Below, piece by piece: positions 40,716 through 50,478 of a stretch of DNA of 64,000 bases. Position 1 is the stretch's first letter. Each line of letters starts with the position of its first letter. The notes under the pieces are model-generated. The model did no database searches. It was not told the DNA's origin and saw only the letters and a list, made by a program, of their open reading frames with translations. Location: the NCBI RefSeq assembly GCF_001544835.2, contig NZ_FCNX02000007.1, positions 248,001-312,000 of the forward strand, given 5' to 3'. Origin of the DNA: Caballeronia fortuita (lineage in GTDB: Bacteria > Pseudomonadota > Gammaproteobacteria > Burkholderiales > Burkholderiaceae). Both the position numbers and the translations under genes were made by a program.

Positions 40716-40844
40716 TTTTTGTCTCCCGACTTTTTCCGATGTCGAAAATTGCCCGCGCGCGGGCGCTACGAAGGTGTGTGGCCGCTTTCTTGTTGGTCGA
40801 TGGCGCACAGCGGCCAGTGCGTCATTCTTTCGGTGGTTCCTTGT

Positions 40845-41621
40845 TCAGTCGTGGTAGAGCGCGGAGCGCCCGCCATCGACCGTGATGCAGCTCGCGTTGA
40901 TGAACGGCGCCTCGTCCGATGCGAGGAAAACCGCCGTCATCGCGACTTCGCGCGGCTCGCCGATCCGTTTCATCGGCTGAAGATCGAGCGTCGCCTGCCG
41001 CGCGGCCTTCGGATCGGCTTGCGAATTCCACCAGTCGAGCGTCAGTTGCGTTTCGATGTAACCCGGCGCGATCGCGTTCACGCGCACGTTGTTCGGCGCG
41101 TATTCGATACCGAGCGCGCGCGTGAGGCCGATCACGCCATGCTTCGCCACCGGATACGGAAAGCAGCCCGGAATGATCTTGAAGCTGTGCGTCGACGCGA
41201 TATTCACGATGCTGCCGCGCCCGCGTTCGACCATGCCCGGCAGCACCGCGCGGCAGCCGTTCCACACGCCGTCGAGATCGACGGCGAAGCAGCGCCGCCA
41301 GTCGTCGTCGGTCATCGTGAGCGGATCGCAGAATACGTTGATGCCGGCGTTGTTCACGAGCACGTCGGGCGGGCCGAGTTCGGCTTCGGTGCGCGCGACG
41401 GCCTCTTTCACCGATGCGCTTCGCGTCACGTCGGTTTCGACCGCGATCACGTTCGCGCCGGTTTCCTCTGCGATACGCTTCGCCGTTGCACGCGCCGTGT
41501 CGATATCGAGTTCCGCGAGCGCGACGCGTGCGCCTTCGCCCGCGAACGCGAGCGCGATCGCCGCGCCGATGCCGCGTCCCGCGCCCGTCACCATCGCGAC
41601 CTTGCCGGCGAGGCGGTTCAT
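40845..41621 (-). CDS. Short-chain dehydrogenase, probable sugar (galactose) 1-dehydrogenase
   Basis: A 258-residue SDR: cofactor motif VTGAGRGIGAAIALAFAGEG, NNAGIN, catalytic Ser in NIASTHSF, YPVAKHGVIGLTRALGIEY (Tyr, Lys), and a DGGRSALYHD end. ATG overlaps the dgoA stop (ATGA), so it is coupled to dgoA. In a dgo cluster it most likely oxidises D-galactose, but keto-sugar oxidoreductases are alternatives. It is distinct from the XylB-like dehydrogenase 5 kb away. Confidence 0.8.
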   Translation of the reverse strand: MNRLAGKVAMVTGAGRGIGAAIALAFAGEGARVALAELDIDTARATAKRIAEETGANVIAVETDVTRSASVKEAVARTEAELGPPDVLVNNAGINVFCDPLTMTDDDWRRCFAVDLDGVWNGCRAVLPGMVERGRGSIVNIASTHSFKIIPGCFPYPVAKHGVIGLTRALGIEYAPNNVRVNAIAPGYIETQLTLDWWNSQADPKAARQATLDLQPMKRIGEPREVAMTAVFLASDEAPFINASCITVDGGRSALYHD

Positions 41622-42295
41622 TTGGCTTCGCCTCGCGCAACGGCCAGTCCGTCGATGAACGCCTTCGCGTGCCGCGCGGTCACGTCCGCGTCCTGACCCG
41701 GCTTGTACAGCGCGGATCCGAGGCCGAAGCCGTTCGCGCCCGCGCTCAGAAACGGCGCCATGTTGTCCGGCGCGATACCGCCGACCGGCACGAGCGGCAC
41801 TTCCTTCGCAATCACCGCGCGCCAGGCTTTCGTCACCGTCGGGCCCAGTTGTTCGGCGGGGAACATCTTCAGCACGTCCGCGCCGTTCTTCAGCGCGAGA
41901 AACGCCTCGTTCGGCGTCGCGACGCCCGGCGCGCAGGCGAGACCTTGCGCTTTCGCGGCGCGCACGACATCGGCGTCGCTGTGCGGCATCACGATGAGTT
42001 CGCCGCCCGCGGCCTTCACGCTGTCGACGTAACTCGGATGCAGCACCGTGCCCGCACCGACGATCGCATCGGCGGGCAGCGCCTGGCGGATCGCCGCGAT
42101 GCTGTCGAACGGCTGCGGCGAATTCAGCGGCACTTCGACGATGCGAAAGCCCGCTTCGTACAGCGCGCGCCCATGATCGGCGGCTTCGGCCGGCGTCACG
42201 CCGCGCAGGATCGCGATCAGCGGACACGCGGCGAACGCCTTCGCGAGACCGGCGTGCATGCCGTACGGCGCGGGCAGAGTAATGGGAGGCTGCAT
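41618..42295 (-). CDS. dgoA: 2-dehydro-3-deoxy-6-phosphogalactonate aldolase
   Basis: A 225-residue KDPG/KDPGal-family class I aldolase giving pyruvate and glyceraldehyde 3-phosphate. Seen: LIAILRGVTPAEAADHGRAL, RIVEVPLNSP (Glu), VGAGTVLHP and ADVLKMFPAEQLGP with the Schiff-base Lys. PLNSP and the LKMFPAE block separate DgoA from Eda at 5530-6162. AAGGAG precedes ATG. Follows dgoK by 14 bp. Confidence 0.92.
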   Translation of the reverse strand: MQPPITLPAPYGMHAGLAKAFAACPLIAILRGVTPAEAADHGRALYEAGFRIVEVPLNSPQPFDSIAAIRQALPADAIVGAGTVLHPSYVDSVKAAGGELIVMPHSDADVVRAAKAQGLACAPGVATPNEAFLALKNGADVLKMFPAEQLGPTVTKAWRAVIAKEVPLVPVGGIAPDNMAPFLSAGANGFGLGSALYKPGQDADVTARHAKAFIDGLAVARGEAK

Positions 42296-42309
42296 CGTTT
42301 CGCTCCTTG

Positions 42310-43284
42310 TCAGGCCGCGCGCTTGGCCGCAACGAGCCCGGCCAGCGCGGCGATTCCATAAAGACCCTGCTCGGTGGCGTGCGCGACCGTGGCGGCGTCG
42401 TGGCAGCCGAAGCGCTCGAGCGCGGCGCGATAGTGGTCGCAGAGCGCGTCGTTGCCGATCAGCCGCAACGTCTTGCCCGCGAGCGTGGCGTTTTCGCGTG
42501 CGAGGACTTCGCTCAGGCCGCGCAGTTCGTGACCGATCAACAGTCCCGACAGATAATCCGATTGCTGTTCCGCGCTCAACTGACCGGTGAGGCCGAGCGT
42601 GCGCGTGCTGAAGATCGTCGCGAGCACGCCGGGATGACCGGCATCGCGCGCGGTATCGACGCCACGCAGGAACGCCTGCTCGTCGTGCGTCGGCGCGGGG
42701 TGCATCGTGCGGCCGAGAATCGTGTGATCGCGCAGCGCGCTGAAGGTCTCGCCCGTCATGAAAGTGTAGAAGCGCTCGATGCGCTCATCCGCGACGAATG
42801 CCCATTTCGCGTGCGTGCCCGGCAGACCGATCAGCGCGCCGCCCGCCGCGCCCAGCGACGGTTCGCTCGCGAGCGCGCCGAAGATCTGCGTTTCCTCGCC
42901 GCGCATCACGTTGGGCAACACGCCGCGCTCCAGCACGCCCGGCACGACGTGCACCGCGAGGCCGCGCGCCGTCTTCACTTGGACGATGCCCGCGACGAGC
43001 GCATCGGCGTTCGCCGGCGTTTCGACGTACGGCGCTTCGACCCAGCCCTGCGCACTCCCGACCATGCCCGCCGCAATCACCGGCAGATTCGCGTGGGCGT
43101 CGAGCCACGCGCCGCAGGTTTCCTCGAACGCCTGATCGAAGCCGCCCGCGGGCAGTTTCATGATGCCCGCCGACGATGCGCGCGTGTCGAGCGCGACACC
43201 GTCGGCGGCGAGCAGATAGGCGCGCAGGGACGTCGTGCCCCAGTCGAGCGCGACGAGTGCGGGCGTGGCGGCGGATGCGCTCAT
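42310..43284 (-). CDS. dgoK: 2-dehydro-3-deoxygalactonokinase
   Basis: A 324-residue sugar kinase. It starts MSASAATPALVALDWGTTSLRAYLL with the phosphate-1-type DWGTTSLRA loop, and has VIAAGMVGSAQGWVEAPYVETP and LIGLPGTHAKWA, the family blocks. It phosphorylates 2-keto-3-deoxygalactonate for DgoA. Start overlaps the iclR-type regulator stop by 4 nt. Confidence 0.93.
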   Translation of the reverse strand: MSASAATPALVALDWGTTSLRAYLLAADGVALDTRASSAGIMKLPAGGFDQAFEETCGAWLDAHANLPVIAAGMVGSAQGWVEAPYVETPANADALVAGIVQVKTARGLAVHVVPGVLERGVLPNVMRGEETQIFGALASEPSLGAAGGALIGLPGTHAKWAFVADERIERFYTFMTGETFSALRDHTILGRTMHPAPTHDEQAFLRGVDTARDAGHPGVLATIFSTRTLGLTGQLSAEQQSDYLSGLLIGHELRGLSEVLARENATLAGKTLRLIGNDALCDHYRAALERFGCHDAATVAHATEQGLYGIAALAGLVAAKRAA

Positions 43285-44216
43285 CGCTTGATCCTGCGGG
43301 CGGCTTGCGGCGCGCGCCAGCCGAGTTCCTCGGAAATCGAGCGCGCTTCGCGCTGCACCACCGGGATCAGTTCTTCCATGCGTTCATGCGGCATATAAGG
43401 AATCGTGCTCGCCACCGACAACGCCGCGACGATCGCGCCCGACGCATCGCGCACGGGCGCGGCAACGCAGCGGATCGACGCCTCGTTCTCTTCGAGATCG
43501 AAGGTGAAGCCGCCTTGCGAATAGCGCGTCATGCGCTGCTGGAAGGTGTCGAAGTCGGGACGGTTATCGGGCTTGAAGCTCGTTTTCGCGAGCACGCGAT
43601 GCGATGCTTCGAGCAGCTTCTTCCACGCGTTCGCTTCGAGATCGAGCATCATCGCCTTGCCGATGCCCGTCGACGCGAGCGGCATGCGATGCCCGACGCG
43701 CGAGCGCATCTCGAGCCCGCGCGTGCCGGGAATCTTGTCGATATAGAGAACGTCGTCGCCGTCGCGCACGCCGAGGTGAATCGTGTCGTGCGTATGTTCG
43801 GCAAGCGCCTGCAGATGCGGACGCGCGACCGCCGTGAGCGGCATCTGTTCGAGCGCGATCGTGCCGAGTTCGATGAGCTTCGGCCCGAGCAGATAGCCGC
43901 CCTGAACCTGGCGCAGATAGCGCGCCTGCACGAGGGAACTCACGAGCCGGTGCGTCGTGCTGCGCGTGGTGCCGAGCGCCGCGCCGAACGCGCGCAGGTC
44001 GCGCGCGCCGTTCGCGGCGGCTTCGAGAATCGCGAGGCCGCGCAAGAGCGTCTGCGTGCCGGCCTGCTGCGGCGTCACGTCGACGAGCGCGCTCGGCAGC
44101 GCGATCGCATCGGGATCGGGCACGTGCTTCGTGCCGCTCGCGCCGTTGTGCTTTGCGCGCGGGCCGCTCGCATGCGCATGCGCGGCGTCGGTTTCGGAAT
44201 GCTCGAATTTGGTCAT
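43281..44216 (-). CDS. IclR-family transcriptional regulator of the dgo/ara cluster
   Basis: A 311-residue regulator. After about 50 low-complexity residues comes a winged helix (LLRGLAILEAAANGARDLRAF, TTRSTTHRLVSSLVQARYL) and then the IclR effector domain (SRVGHRMPLASTGIGKAMM, CVAAPVRDASGAIVAALSVAS). First gene of the operon and translationally coupled to dgoK, so it likely controls its own cluster in response to a galactonate or keto-deoxy intermediate. An in-frame ATG at 44345 would add 43 residues; I prefer 44216. Confidence 0.88.
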   Translation of the reverse strand: MTKFEHSETDAAHAHASGPRAKHNGASGTKHVPDPDAIALPSALVDVTPQQAGTQTLLRGLAILEAAANGARDLRAFGAALGTTRSTTHRLVSSLVQARYLRQVQGGYLLGPKLIELGTIALEQMPLTAVARPHLQALAEHTHDTIHLGVRDGDDVLYIDKIPGTRGLEMRSRVGHRMPLASTGIGKAMMLDLEANAWKKLLEASHRVLAKTSFKPDNRPDFDTFQQRMTRYSQGGFTFDLEENEASIRCVAAPVRDASGAIVAALSVASTIPYMPHERMEELIPVVQREARSISEELGWRAPQAARRIKR

Positions 44217-44557
44217 GGCGAGGCTCTCGTCGATCACGAAGCGCGGCGGATGGCGCGCGCAAGTGCGTGCGTTGGCGAAGCGTGCCAATCGTGCGATGGA
44301 GCCCGCGAGCGCGGACAGGCGATCGAGTGCATGACGTGTCTCCATTGTTTTGGTCGTGCGCGCCGGATTGCTCGGGCCGCCGCACGCATGTGCCGTTCAG
44401 GCTTTGGTCCGGATTGTAGTTCCGGCTCTCCGATTTATTCAATATGTGATCGTCATGCTCACATAATGGGAGTTAGCCTGACAGCCGGCCGCTTCACAAA
44501 AACAAAAAAGCCCTGACTAATCAGGGCTTTATGACGTTTAAGTGCGCCAGCTAAATT
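44217..44557. other. Intergenic region upstream of the IclR-led operon
   Basis: No gene beyond the possible N-terminal extension of the regulator. It should contain the operon promoter (minus strand). Near 44441-44466 ATGTGATC and GCTCACAT form a loose inverted pair. The right end has the mtgA terminator. Confidence 0.5.
44504..44530 (-). terminator. Rho-independent terminator of mtgA
   Basis: AAAGCCCTGA / TCAGGGCTTT (44507-44516 with 44521-44530), 4-nt loop, with six T residues on the minus strand (44509-44504). It lies 28 bp beyond the mtgA stop. Confidence 0.85.
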
Positions 44558-45316
44558 TCATTGCGGCAGTTCTGCCGCGCCCATCCGGCGCGCGATGACG
44601 CCCGCGCGCTGCGTCAGATACGGCGAGTTGCGATGGTCGTCGAAATACTTCGGGCGCGGCAGCATCACGGCGAGGCGCGCGCTCTGCCAAGCGGTCAACT
44701 TCGCCGCCGAGGTCTTGAAGTAATGCTGCGCCGCCGCTTCCGCGCCGTAGACGCCATTGCCCCATTCGACTGAATTCAGATAGATCTCAAAGATGCGTTC
44801 TTTATCCATCCACAACTCGAGCATCGAGGTGATGACGAGTTCTTCCGCCTTGCGCACGTAGCTCTTTTCACGCGACAGGAACAGGTTGCGCGCGAGCTGT
44901 TGCGAGATGGTCGAACCGCCCGCGACGATCTTTCCGCGCGCCTTGTTCTTTTCCCACGCCTGGAGAATGGCGTCGGTTTCGTAGCCGTTGTTGTTGACGA
45001 AGTTGGCGTCCTCGGACGCGATGATCGCGCGCTTCAGATTGCGCGAAATCTGGTCGTACGGAACCCAGGTGCGCTGTAACGAAATACCCGGATGCGTCTT
45101 CGCGAGCGTCCACGCGTCGGCGCGCATGAAGGCGGTCGGGCCGGGATTCACGGCGGTCCACACGCCGATCTGCGCGAAGAACCAGAGCTGCGTCGCGATG
45201 AACGCGATGACGAGCACCGATATGCCGTACGCGATCCAGCGCGCCGGACCGAGCCGCACCGCTTTGTGAACGCGCGGCGCGCGGTTGCCCCGGCTACCGG
45301 CGGGCGCGGTCGTCAT
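44558..45316 (-). CDS. mtgA: Monofunctional peptidoglycan glycosyltransferase
   Basis: A 252-residue GT51 enzyme that polymerises lipid II. One membrane anchor near residues 27-48, then the catalytic Glu102 in [31 protein letters not shown], and [25 protein letters not shown]. No transpeptidase domain, as expected. It starts 1 bp after aroE, in an rnb-aroE-mtgA operon. Confidence 0.96.
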   Translation of the reverse strand: MTTAPAGSRGNRAPRVHKAVRLGPARWIAYGISVLVIAFIATQLWFFAQIGVWTAVNPGPTAFMRADAWTLAKTHPGISLQRTWVPYDQISRNLKRAIIASEDANFVNNNGYETDAILQAWEKNKARGKIVAGGSTISQQLARNLFLSREKSYVRKAEELVITSMLELWMDKERIFEIYLNSVEWGNGVYGAEAAAQHYFKTSAAKLTAWQSARLAVMLPRPKYFDDHRNSPYLTQRAGVIARRMGAAELPQ

Positions 45317-45317
45317 G

Positions 45318-46166
45318 TCAGGCTTTCGCGGCGAGCGTCGCGCGCAGTTCGCGCAGCACCGCGCCGCCGTCCGGGCGCACGCCGCGCCAGATGAAAAACG
45401 ATTCGGCCGCCTGCTCGACCAGCATGCCGAGTCCGTCCGATGCGCGCGCGCCGAGCTTCGCTGCGTGCTGCATGAAGACGGTCGGCTGCGCGCCGTACAT
45501 CATGTCGTAGGCGAGCGTGCCCGCGCCGAACGCGCTGTCGTCGCAATCGGGCAAGGCGGCGTCGAGGCTGCCTGCCGTCGCGTTGACGATCACGTCGTAC
45601 TGTCCGCCTGCGATGCTGTCCGCGCCGCCGCCCGAAAAGCGCACGCCGCAATCGGCCGCGTTCTGCGCGAACTGATCCACGAGCTGATGCGCCTTCGCCG
45701 CCGTCCGGTTGACGATGGTGAGCGCCGCCGGCGCGCGATCGAAGATCGGCAGCACGACGCCGCGCGCCGCGCCGCCCGCGCCCAGCAGCAAAATGCGCGC
45801 GCCCTTCAGGCTCACGCCGAGATTCGCTTCGATGTCGCGCACGAGCCCGACACCGTCAGTGTTGTCGCCACGCACGCCATCGGGTCCGAACGCCAGCGTG
45901 TTCACCGCGCCCGCCGCCGCCGCGCGCGGCGACAGCGAATCCGCGAGCGCGTGCGCCTCGAGCTTGAACGGCACGGTGACGTTCAAGCCGAGTCCGCCCG
46001 ATGCGATGAACGCCTTCACCTCGCGCACGAAGCCGTCGAGCGGCCCGAGAATGCGCCCATATTCGACCGGCTCGCCAGTCTGCGCGGCGAACTTCGCGTG
46101 AATCCACGGCGACTTGCTGTGCTCGACCGGATTGCCGATCACCGCGTACTGGTCTTTCTGGCTCAT
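45318..46166 (-). CDS. aroE: Shikimate dehydrogenase
   Basis: A 282-residue NADP-dependent enzyme of aromatic amino-acid synthesis. Shikimate site [16 protein letters not shown], Lys68 in [11 protein letters not shown], Asp104 in GDNTDGVG, and GAGGAARGV for NADP. ATG overlaps the upstream RNase gene stop (ATGA). Confidence 0.96.
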   Translation of the reverse strand: MSQKDQYAVIGNPVEHSKSPWIHAKFAAQTGEPVEYGRILGPLDGFVREVKAFIASGGLGLNVTVPFKLEAHALADSLSPRAAAAGAVNTLAFGPDGVRGDNTDGVGLVRDIEANLGVSLKGARILLLGAGGAARGVVLPIFDRAPAALTIVNRTAAKAHQLVDQFAQNAADCGVRFSGGGADSIAGGQYDVIVNATAGSLDAALPDCDDSAFGAGTLAYDMMYGAQPTVFMQHAAKLGARASDGLGMLVEQAAESFFIWRGVRPDGGAVLRELRATLAAKA

Positions 46167-48217
46167 GATCCGGTCGGCTCGGTAGAGGGTTGCGCGTCGC
46201 CGGTCGTTTCCGGCTGCGGGGCTTCGGCTTGCGCTTCCGCTTCGCTTTCGGCGGAAAGATCGGTGGTTTCGATGATCTCTTCTTCCGTCTCCTCTTCCTC
46301 GGCCGGCGCGCTCGCGGACGGCGCGTCGATCACGTTGAGCAATCGGCACGACGCTTCGACCGTGAGTTCATCGATCGATACGACTTCGAGCATTACGCGC
46401 GTCCCGCGTGCATGCACGCCAAGGCCTGGCACATGCAGAATCAGCGGAATCTCTTCGAGCCGCACGAGATCGTCTTTAATGACCGACGCCGGAACGTGCT
46501 TCCTGTTCTCCTGCTTGAGCCAGCGCAGGCACCAGAAATATTCCATGCGGCGCTGATGATCCGCGTATGCGGTGTAGGTGTCGTCGAAACCCTGCACGAC
46601 GGCGAAGAGGTCCGCGTCCTTCGGCTTGAACGGCGCGGCGAGCTTGGCCGTCACGCCATGCTGCACGCACGCGAGCAGTTGCCATTGATTGACGAGGTCG
46701 ACGTAACGGCGCAGCGGCGACGTGCTCCACGCATATTGCGCGACGCCGAGGCCTTCGTGCGGCGCGGGCGTCGTCTGCATGCGCGTGCGCTTCGGGCCCG
46801 GACCGCCGAAACCGCGCTGCGAGCGATAGATGCCCGGCACGCCGTGATCGTCGAGGAACGCGCCCCACGACGAATTCGCGAGAATCGCAAGCTCCGCGAC
46901 GATCAGATCGAGCGGCGAACCGCGGCGGCGCGGCGTGATCGTGATGTGCTCGCCATCGACGTAGAAGTTGAAATCGTTGTTGCGCTGCACTTCGCGCTTC
47001 AGACCATAGGTCGCGCGCGCCTGCTGACGCTTCTCGAAAAGCGCCTGCGCGAGCGGCCAGAGCACCGCGATGTCTTCCTTGTGCGGATAGTCGCCCGTGC
47101 CGGCGGCGAGCGTTTCCTCGGTGACGAACTCATCGAGATGGTTGTGGCGCAAGTTGCTCTTCACGAACACGCGTTCGGCGCGCGTTTCGGTGGCGACGAT
47201 CTCCTGCGTCTCGCGATTCACGATGATGTACAGCGACAGCGCCGGGCGCAGCCCACCTTCGCCGAGCGTGAATACTTCGACGACGTCGTCCGGCAGCATC
47301 GTGATCTTGTCGCCGGGCATGTACACGGTCGACAAACGGCCGCGCGCGATCGCATCGACCGTGTCGCCGCGCGTGATGCCGAGCGCCGGCGCCGCGATGT
47401 GAATGCCGACGCGCACGCGGCCATCGGAGAGATGCTCGACGGAGAAGGCATCGTCGATTTCGGTCGTCGTGACGTCGTCGATGGAGAAGGCTTCGACGTG
47501 CGCCTCGGGCAAGTCTTCCGGCAGCGGCGCCGGCTGCACCGCCGGAAAACCGATGCCGTGCGGGAAGAACTCGGACAGAAACTTCGCTTCATGCAACTGT
47601 CGCGGCGACGCGATGCCGCCGCATTCGAGCATCAGCCGCGCCTGCGAGATGCCGCGCGCCGCGGCCGCCGCTTCGAGCGCCTTGTATTCGATCGAATTCT
47701 TGTCGGGCTTCGTGAGCAGGCCGATGGCCTTGCCCTTGAGCGCCTCGGGCAGCCTGCCTGCCTTCAGTTCCTCTTCGTAGCCTTGCTGCACGAGCGCCTG
47801 CTGACGTTTGCGTTCGAGCGACGCGAGCGCCATCTGCAACTGTTCCTGCGGCGCGCGTTGATACTGCCCGCGCCCCTTGCGCCGGAAATAGACCGGCGCG
47901 CCGTGCATCTTGAGGACGAGCGCCGCGCGTTCGGCAGGGCCGAACTTGTCGCCGAAATAGTCCGCGCCGAGTGCGGCGAACGGAAATTCGTCGTCGGGCG
48001 CGCATTCCCACAGGAAATCGAGATCGATCTCCTGCGCGATGGCGTCGGCTTCCTGCATCAGATCGCCGGCGGCGGGCTTTTCGAATTCGATCAGCACGTC
48101 TTTCGCGCGCACTTTCGCGCGCCGGCCGCCCGGCAACTCGACCTGGAACGCGTCGCCCTGTTTCGACAACACCGATCCGGCCTTGAAACTACCCGATTCC
48201 TCGAAGAAAACGTTCAC
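46163..48217 (-). CDS. RNase II/RNB-family exoribonuclease
   Basis: A 684-residue protein. The central RNB domain has VTTTEIDDAFSVEHLSDGRVRVGIHIAAPAL, with the acidic metal ligands in EIDDAFS, and a GVAQYAWSTSPLRRYVDL block. It should degrade RNA 3' to 5'. The last 60 residues are an acidic Glu-rich tail (EEEETEEEIIETT). The start is GTG at 48217. First gene of the rnb-aroE-mtgA unit. It is more like the beta-proteobacterial RNB subgroup than E. coli RNase II or R. Confidence 0.88.
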   Translation of the reverse strand: MNVFFEESGSFKAGSVLSKQGDAFQVELPGGRRAKVRAKDVLIEFEKPAAGDLMQEADAIAQEIDLDFLWECAPDDEFPFAALGADYFGDKFGPAERAALVLKMHGAPVYFRRKGRGQYQRAPQEQLQMALASLERKRQQALVQQGYEEELKAGRLPEALKGKAIGLLTKPDKNSIEYKALEAAAAARGISQARLMLECGGIASPRQLHEAKFLSEFFPHGIGFPAVQPAPLPEDLPEAHVEAFSIDDVTTTEIDDAFSVEHLSDGRVRVGIHIAAPALGITRGDTVDAIARGRLSTVYMPGDKITMLPDDVVEVFTLGEGGLRPALSLYIIVNRETQEIVATETRAERVFVKSNLRHNHLDEFVTEETLAAGTGDYPHKEDIAVLWPLAQALFEKRQQARATYGLKREVQRNNDFNFYVDGEHITITPRRRGSPLDLIVAELAILANSSWGAFLDDHGVPGIYRSQRGFGGPGPKRTRMQTTPAPHEGLGVAQYAWSTSPLRRYVDLVNQWQLLACVQHGVTAKLAAPFKPKDADLFAVVQGFDDTYTAYADHQRRMEYFWCLRWLKQENRKHVPASVIKDDLVRLEEIPLILHVPGLGVHARGTRVMLEVVSIDELTVEASCRLLNVIDAPSASAPAEEEETEEEIIETTDLSAESEAEAQAEAPQPETTGDAQPSTEPTGS

Positions 48218-48279
48218 TCAATACTCTCGTAAAACGGTGGACCGGGCCGCGCTTTTCGCGCACCGGCGAAGGTTTGGGC

Positions 48280-48879
48280 TCAGGCGGCTGCGGGCGCGCG
48301 CAACGGTGGCGGCGCCTGATCGCAAAACGCGATGACATCGGCGAGATAGGACGAGAAGTCGCTGATCGCATGATCGCCGCCCTGAATCAGCGTGGTTCGC
48401 ACGCCGGGATAATGGTCGAGCATCGTGCGGTAATCGAGCACTTCGTCGCCGGTCGCCGCGATCAGATAGTAGCGCTCGGGCCGCGTAACCGACGCGACCG
48501 AAAGCGCACGCAGCTCGTCGAGATGGCGCGGCAGCACGGTGATCGTGCCGCCGCCGTGCCACAGCGGCTGCTCGCCGAGGAAATGACTCAGATCGCGATC
48601 CGGCACGACCGCCGGATTGAGCAACACGGCGCGCCAGCCGTGCTTCTCCGCGAGATACGTTGCGTAGTAGCCGCCGAGCGAACTGCCGACGACGGTCACG
48701 TCGTCCGCTTTCTCGTCCGCGACGAGCGATTCCGCCAGCGCGACGGCATCGCACGGCGACACCGGCAGCAACGGGCACTGCCATTCGCCGAGCCGCCCGA
48801 GTTCCGCGAGGCGCGCGCGCATCAAACGCGCCTTGAACGACTGGGGCGACGAGCGAAAGCCGTGCAGATAGAGAATCAC
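48280..48879 (-). CDS. YqiA-family esterase
   Basis: A 199-residue alpha/beta hydrolase. MILYLHGFRSSPQSFKA gives the oxyanion region; the nucleophile is Ser67 in VVGSSLGGYYAT; GDEVLDY and GGDHAISDF give the Asp and His. The start is GTG at 48879, overlapping the mpl stop as GTGA. YqiA hydrolyses short acyl esters in vitro; physiological substrate unknown. Confidence 0.88.
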   Translation of the reverse strand: MILYLHGFRSSPQSFKARLMRARLAELGRLGEWQCPLLPVSPCDAVALAESLVADEKADDVTVVGSSLGGYYATYLAEKHGWRAVLLNPAVVPDRDLSHFLGEQPLWHGGGTITVLPRHLDELRALSVASVTRPERYYLIAATGDEVLDYRTMLDHYPGVRTTLIQGGDHAISDFSSYLADVIAFCDQAPPPLRAPAAA

Positions 48880-50279
48880 GAATGTCCTCCTGCGCCACGC
48901 GCCGATAGCGCGTCGAGCAGTTTCTGGTGAACGCCGCCGAAGCCGCCGTTGCTCATCACGAGCACGTGGTCGCCGGGGCGCGCCACCGCCACGACCGCCT
49001 TCACCAGCGGTTCGATTTCGTTGAACGCCCGCGCCTTGTCGCCGAGCGGAGCCAGCGCCTCGGCCAGATTCCAGCCGAGCTTGTCGCGGCCTTCGCGCGC
49101 GCCGTAACCGAACACGAGATCGGCGCCCGCGAGGCTCGCGGGCAGTTGCGCTTTCATCGTGCCAAGCTTCATCGTGTTGGAGCGCGGTTCGAGCACGGCC
49201 AGAATGCGCGAAGTCTCGGACTGGCCGAGACGCGTGCGCAGTCCGGCGACGGTCGTGTCGATCGCGGTTGGATGATGCGCGAAGTCGTCGTAGACCGTGA
49301 CGCCGTCGACGCTGCCCTTTACTTCCATGCGCCGCTTGACGTTGCGAAAGCCCGCGAGCGACTTGACCGACTGCGCCGCCGGCACACCGACCGAGCGCGC
49401 CGCCGCGATCGCCGCGAGCGCGTTCATGCGATTGTGCTCGCCCTGCACCTGCCAGTCGACGACGCCCTGACGCTCGCCTTCCCAGTACACGGCGAACTGC
49501 TCGTCGACGGCTACGCCCTCTTCGGCGGGCAACGCCTGCCAGCCGCCCTCGACGCCGAAGCGCTCGACTCCCGACCAGCAGCCGCGCGTGAGCACGCGCT
49601 CCAGCGCGGCATCGCGCCCGTTCGTGACGATGCGCCCGACGCCCGGCACCGTGCGCACGAGATGATGAAATTGCGTTTCGATGGCAGCGAGATCGGGGAA
49701 GATATCGGCGTGATCAAATTCGAGATTGTTGAGTACGGCCGTGCGTGGACGGTAGTGGACGAACTTCGAACGCTTGTCGAAGAACGCCGTGTCGTACTCG
49801 TCGGCCTCGATAACGAAAAAGCTCGAATCCGTGAGCCGCGCCGAAATGCCGAAGTTGAGCGGCACGCCGCCGATCAGGAAGCCCGGATTCATGCCCGCGT
49901 CTTCGAGCAGCCACGCGAGCATGGAACTCGTCGTCGTCTTGCCGTGCGTGCCCGCCACCGCGAGCACCCATTTGCCGTTGAGCACGTGTTCGCCGAGCCA
50001 CTGCGGGCCGGACGTGTACGGCAGGCCGCGATCGAGAATGGCTTCCATCAGCGGGTTGCCGCGCGACACCACGTTGCCGATGACGAAAAGATCCGGTTCG
50101 AGCGCGAGCTGCTCGACGCCGTAGCCTTCGATCAGTTCGATGCCTTGCGCTTCGAGCTGCGTGCTCATCGGCGGATAGACGCCTGCGTCGCAGCCGGTGA
50201 CTTTGTGGCCCGCCTCGCGCGCGAGGACCGCGAGTCCGCCCATGAACGTGCCGCAGATGCCGAGGATATGGATATGCAT
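48876..50279 (-). CDS. mpl: UDP-N-acetylmuramate:L-alanyl-gamma-D-glutamyl-meso-diaminopimelate ligase
   Basis: A 467-residue Mur-ligase-type enzyme for peptidoglycan recycling. It starts MHIHILGICGTFMGGLAVLAREAGH; the ATP loop is VAGTHGKTTTSSMLAWLLED; NLEFDHADIFPDLAAIETQFHHLVR and a late YDDFAHHPTAIDTTVAGLR are family blocks. It attaches the released murein tripeptide to UDP-MurNAc. Translationally coupled to the yqiA-type gene. Confidence 0.95.
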   Translation of the reverse strand: MHIHILGICGTFMGGLAVLAREAGHKVTGCDAGVYPPMSTQLEAQGIELIEGYGVEQLALEPDLFVIGNVVSRGNPLMEAILDRGLPYTSGPQWLGEHVLNGKWVLAVAGTHGKTTTSSMLAWLLEDAGMNPGFLIGGVPLNFGISARLTDSSFFVIEADEYDTAFFDKRSKFVHYRPRTAVLNNLEFDHADIFPDLAAIETQFHHLVRTVPGVGRIVTNGRDAALERVLTRGCWSGVERFGVEGGWQALPAEEGVAVDEQFAVYWEGERQGVVDWQVQGEHNRMNALAAIAAARSVGVPAAQSVKSLAGFRNVKRRMEVKGSVDGVTVYDDFAHHPTAIDTTVAGLRTRLGQSETSRILAVLEPRSNTMKLGTMKAQLPASLAGADLVFGYGAREGRDKLGWNLAEALAPLGDKARAFNEIEPLVKAVVAVARPGDHVLVMSNGGFGGVHQKLLDALSARGAGGHS

Positions 50280-50478
50280 AAACCGTGTCGCCGCGCGGGC
50301 GATTTGAGATGCGGAAACAGGAACGGCGCCCTACGGGTCGAGCTTAGGACAAACCCGTGCAGAAAGGCGCCTGAAGGCGCATATTGTAACCGAGCGGGCT
50401 AGCCGCTTTTCGCCACCGCGAGCTTGTCGCGCCGGGCCTGCGAAAGGGTCGTTCGAGCTTATCTAGTATCATTCCGGG

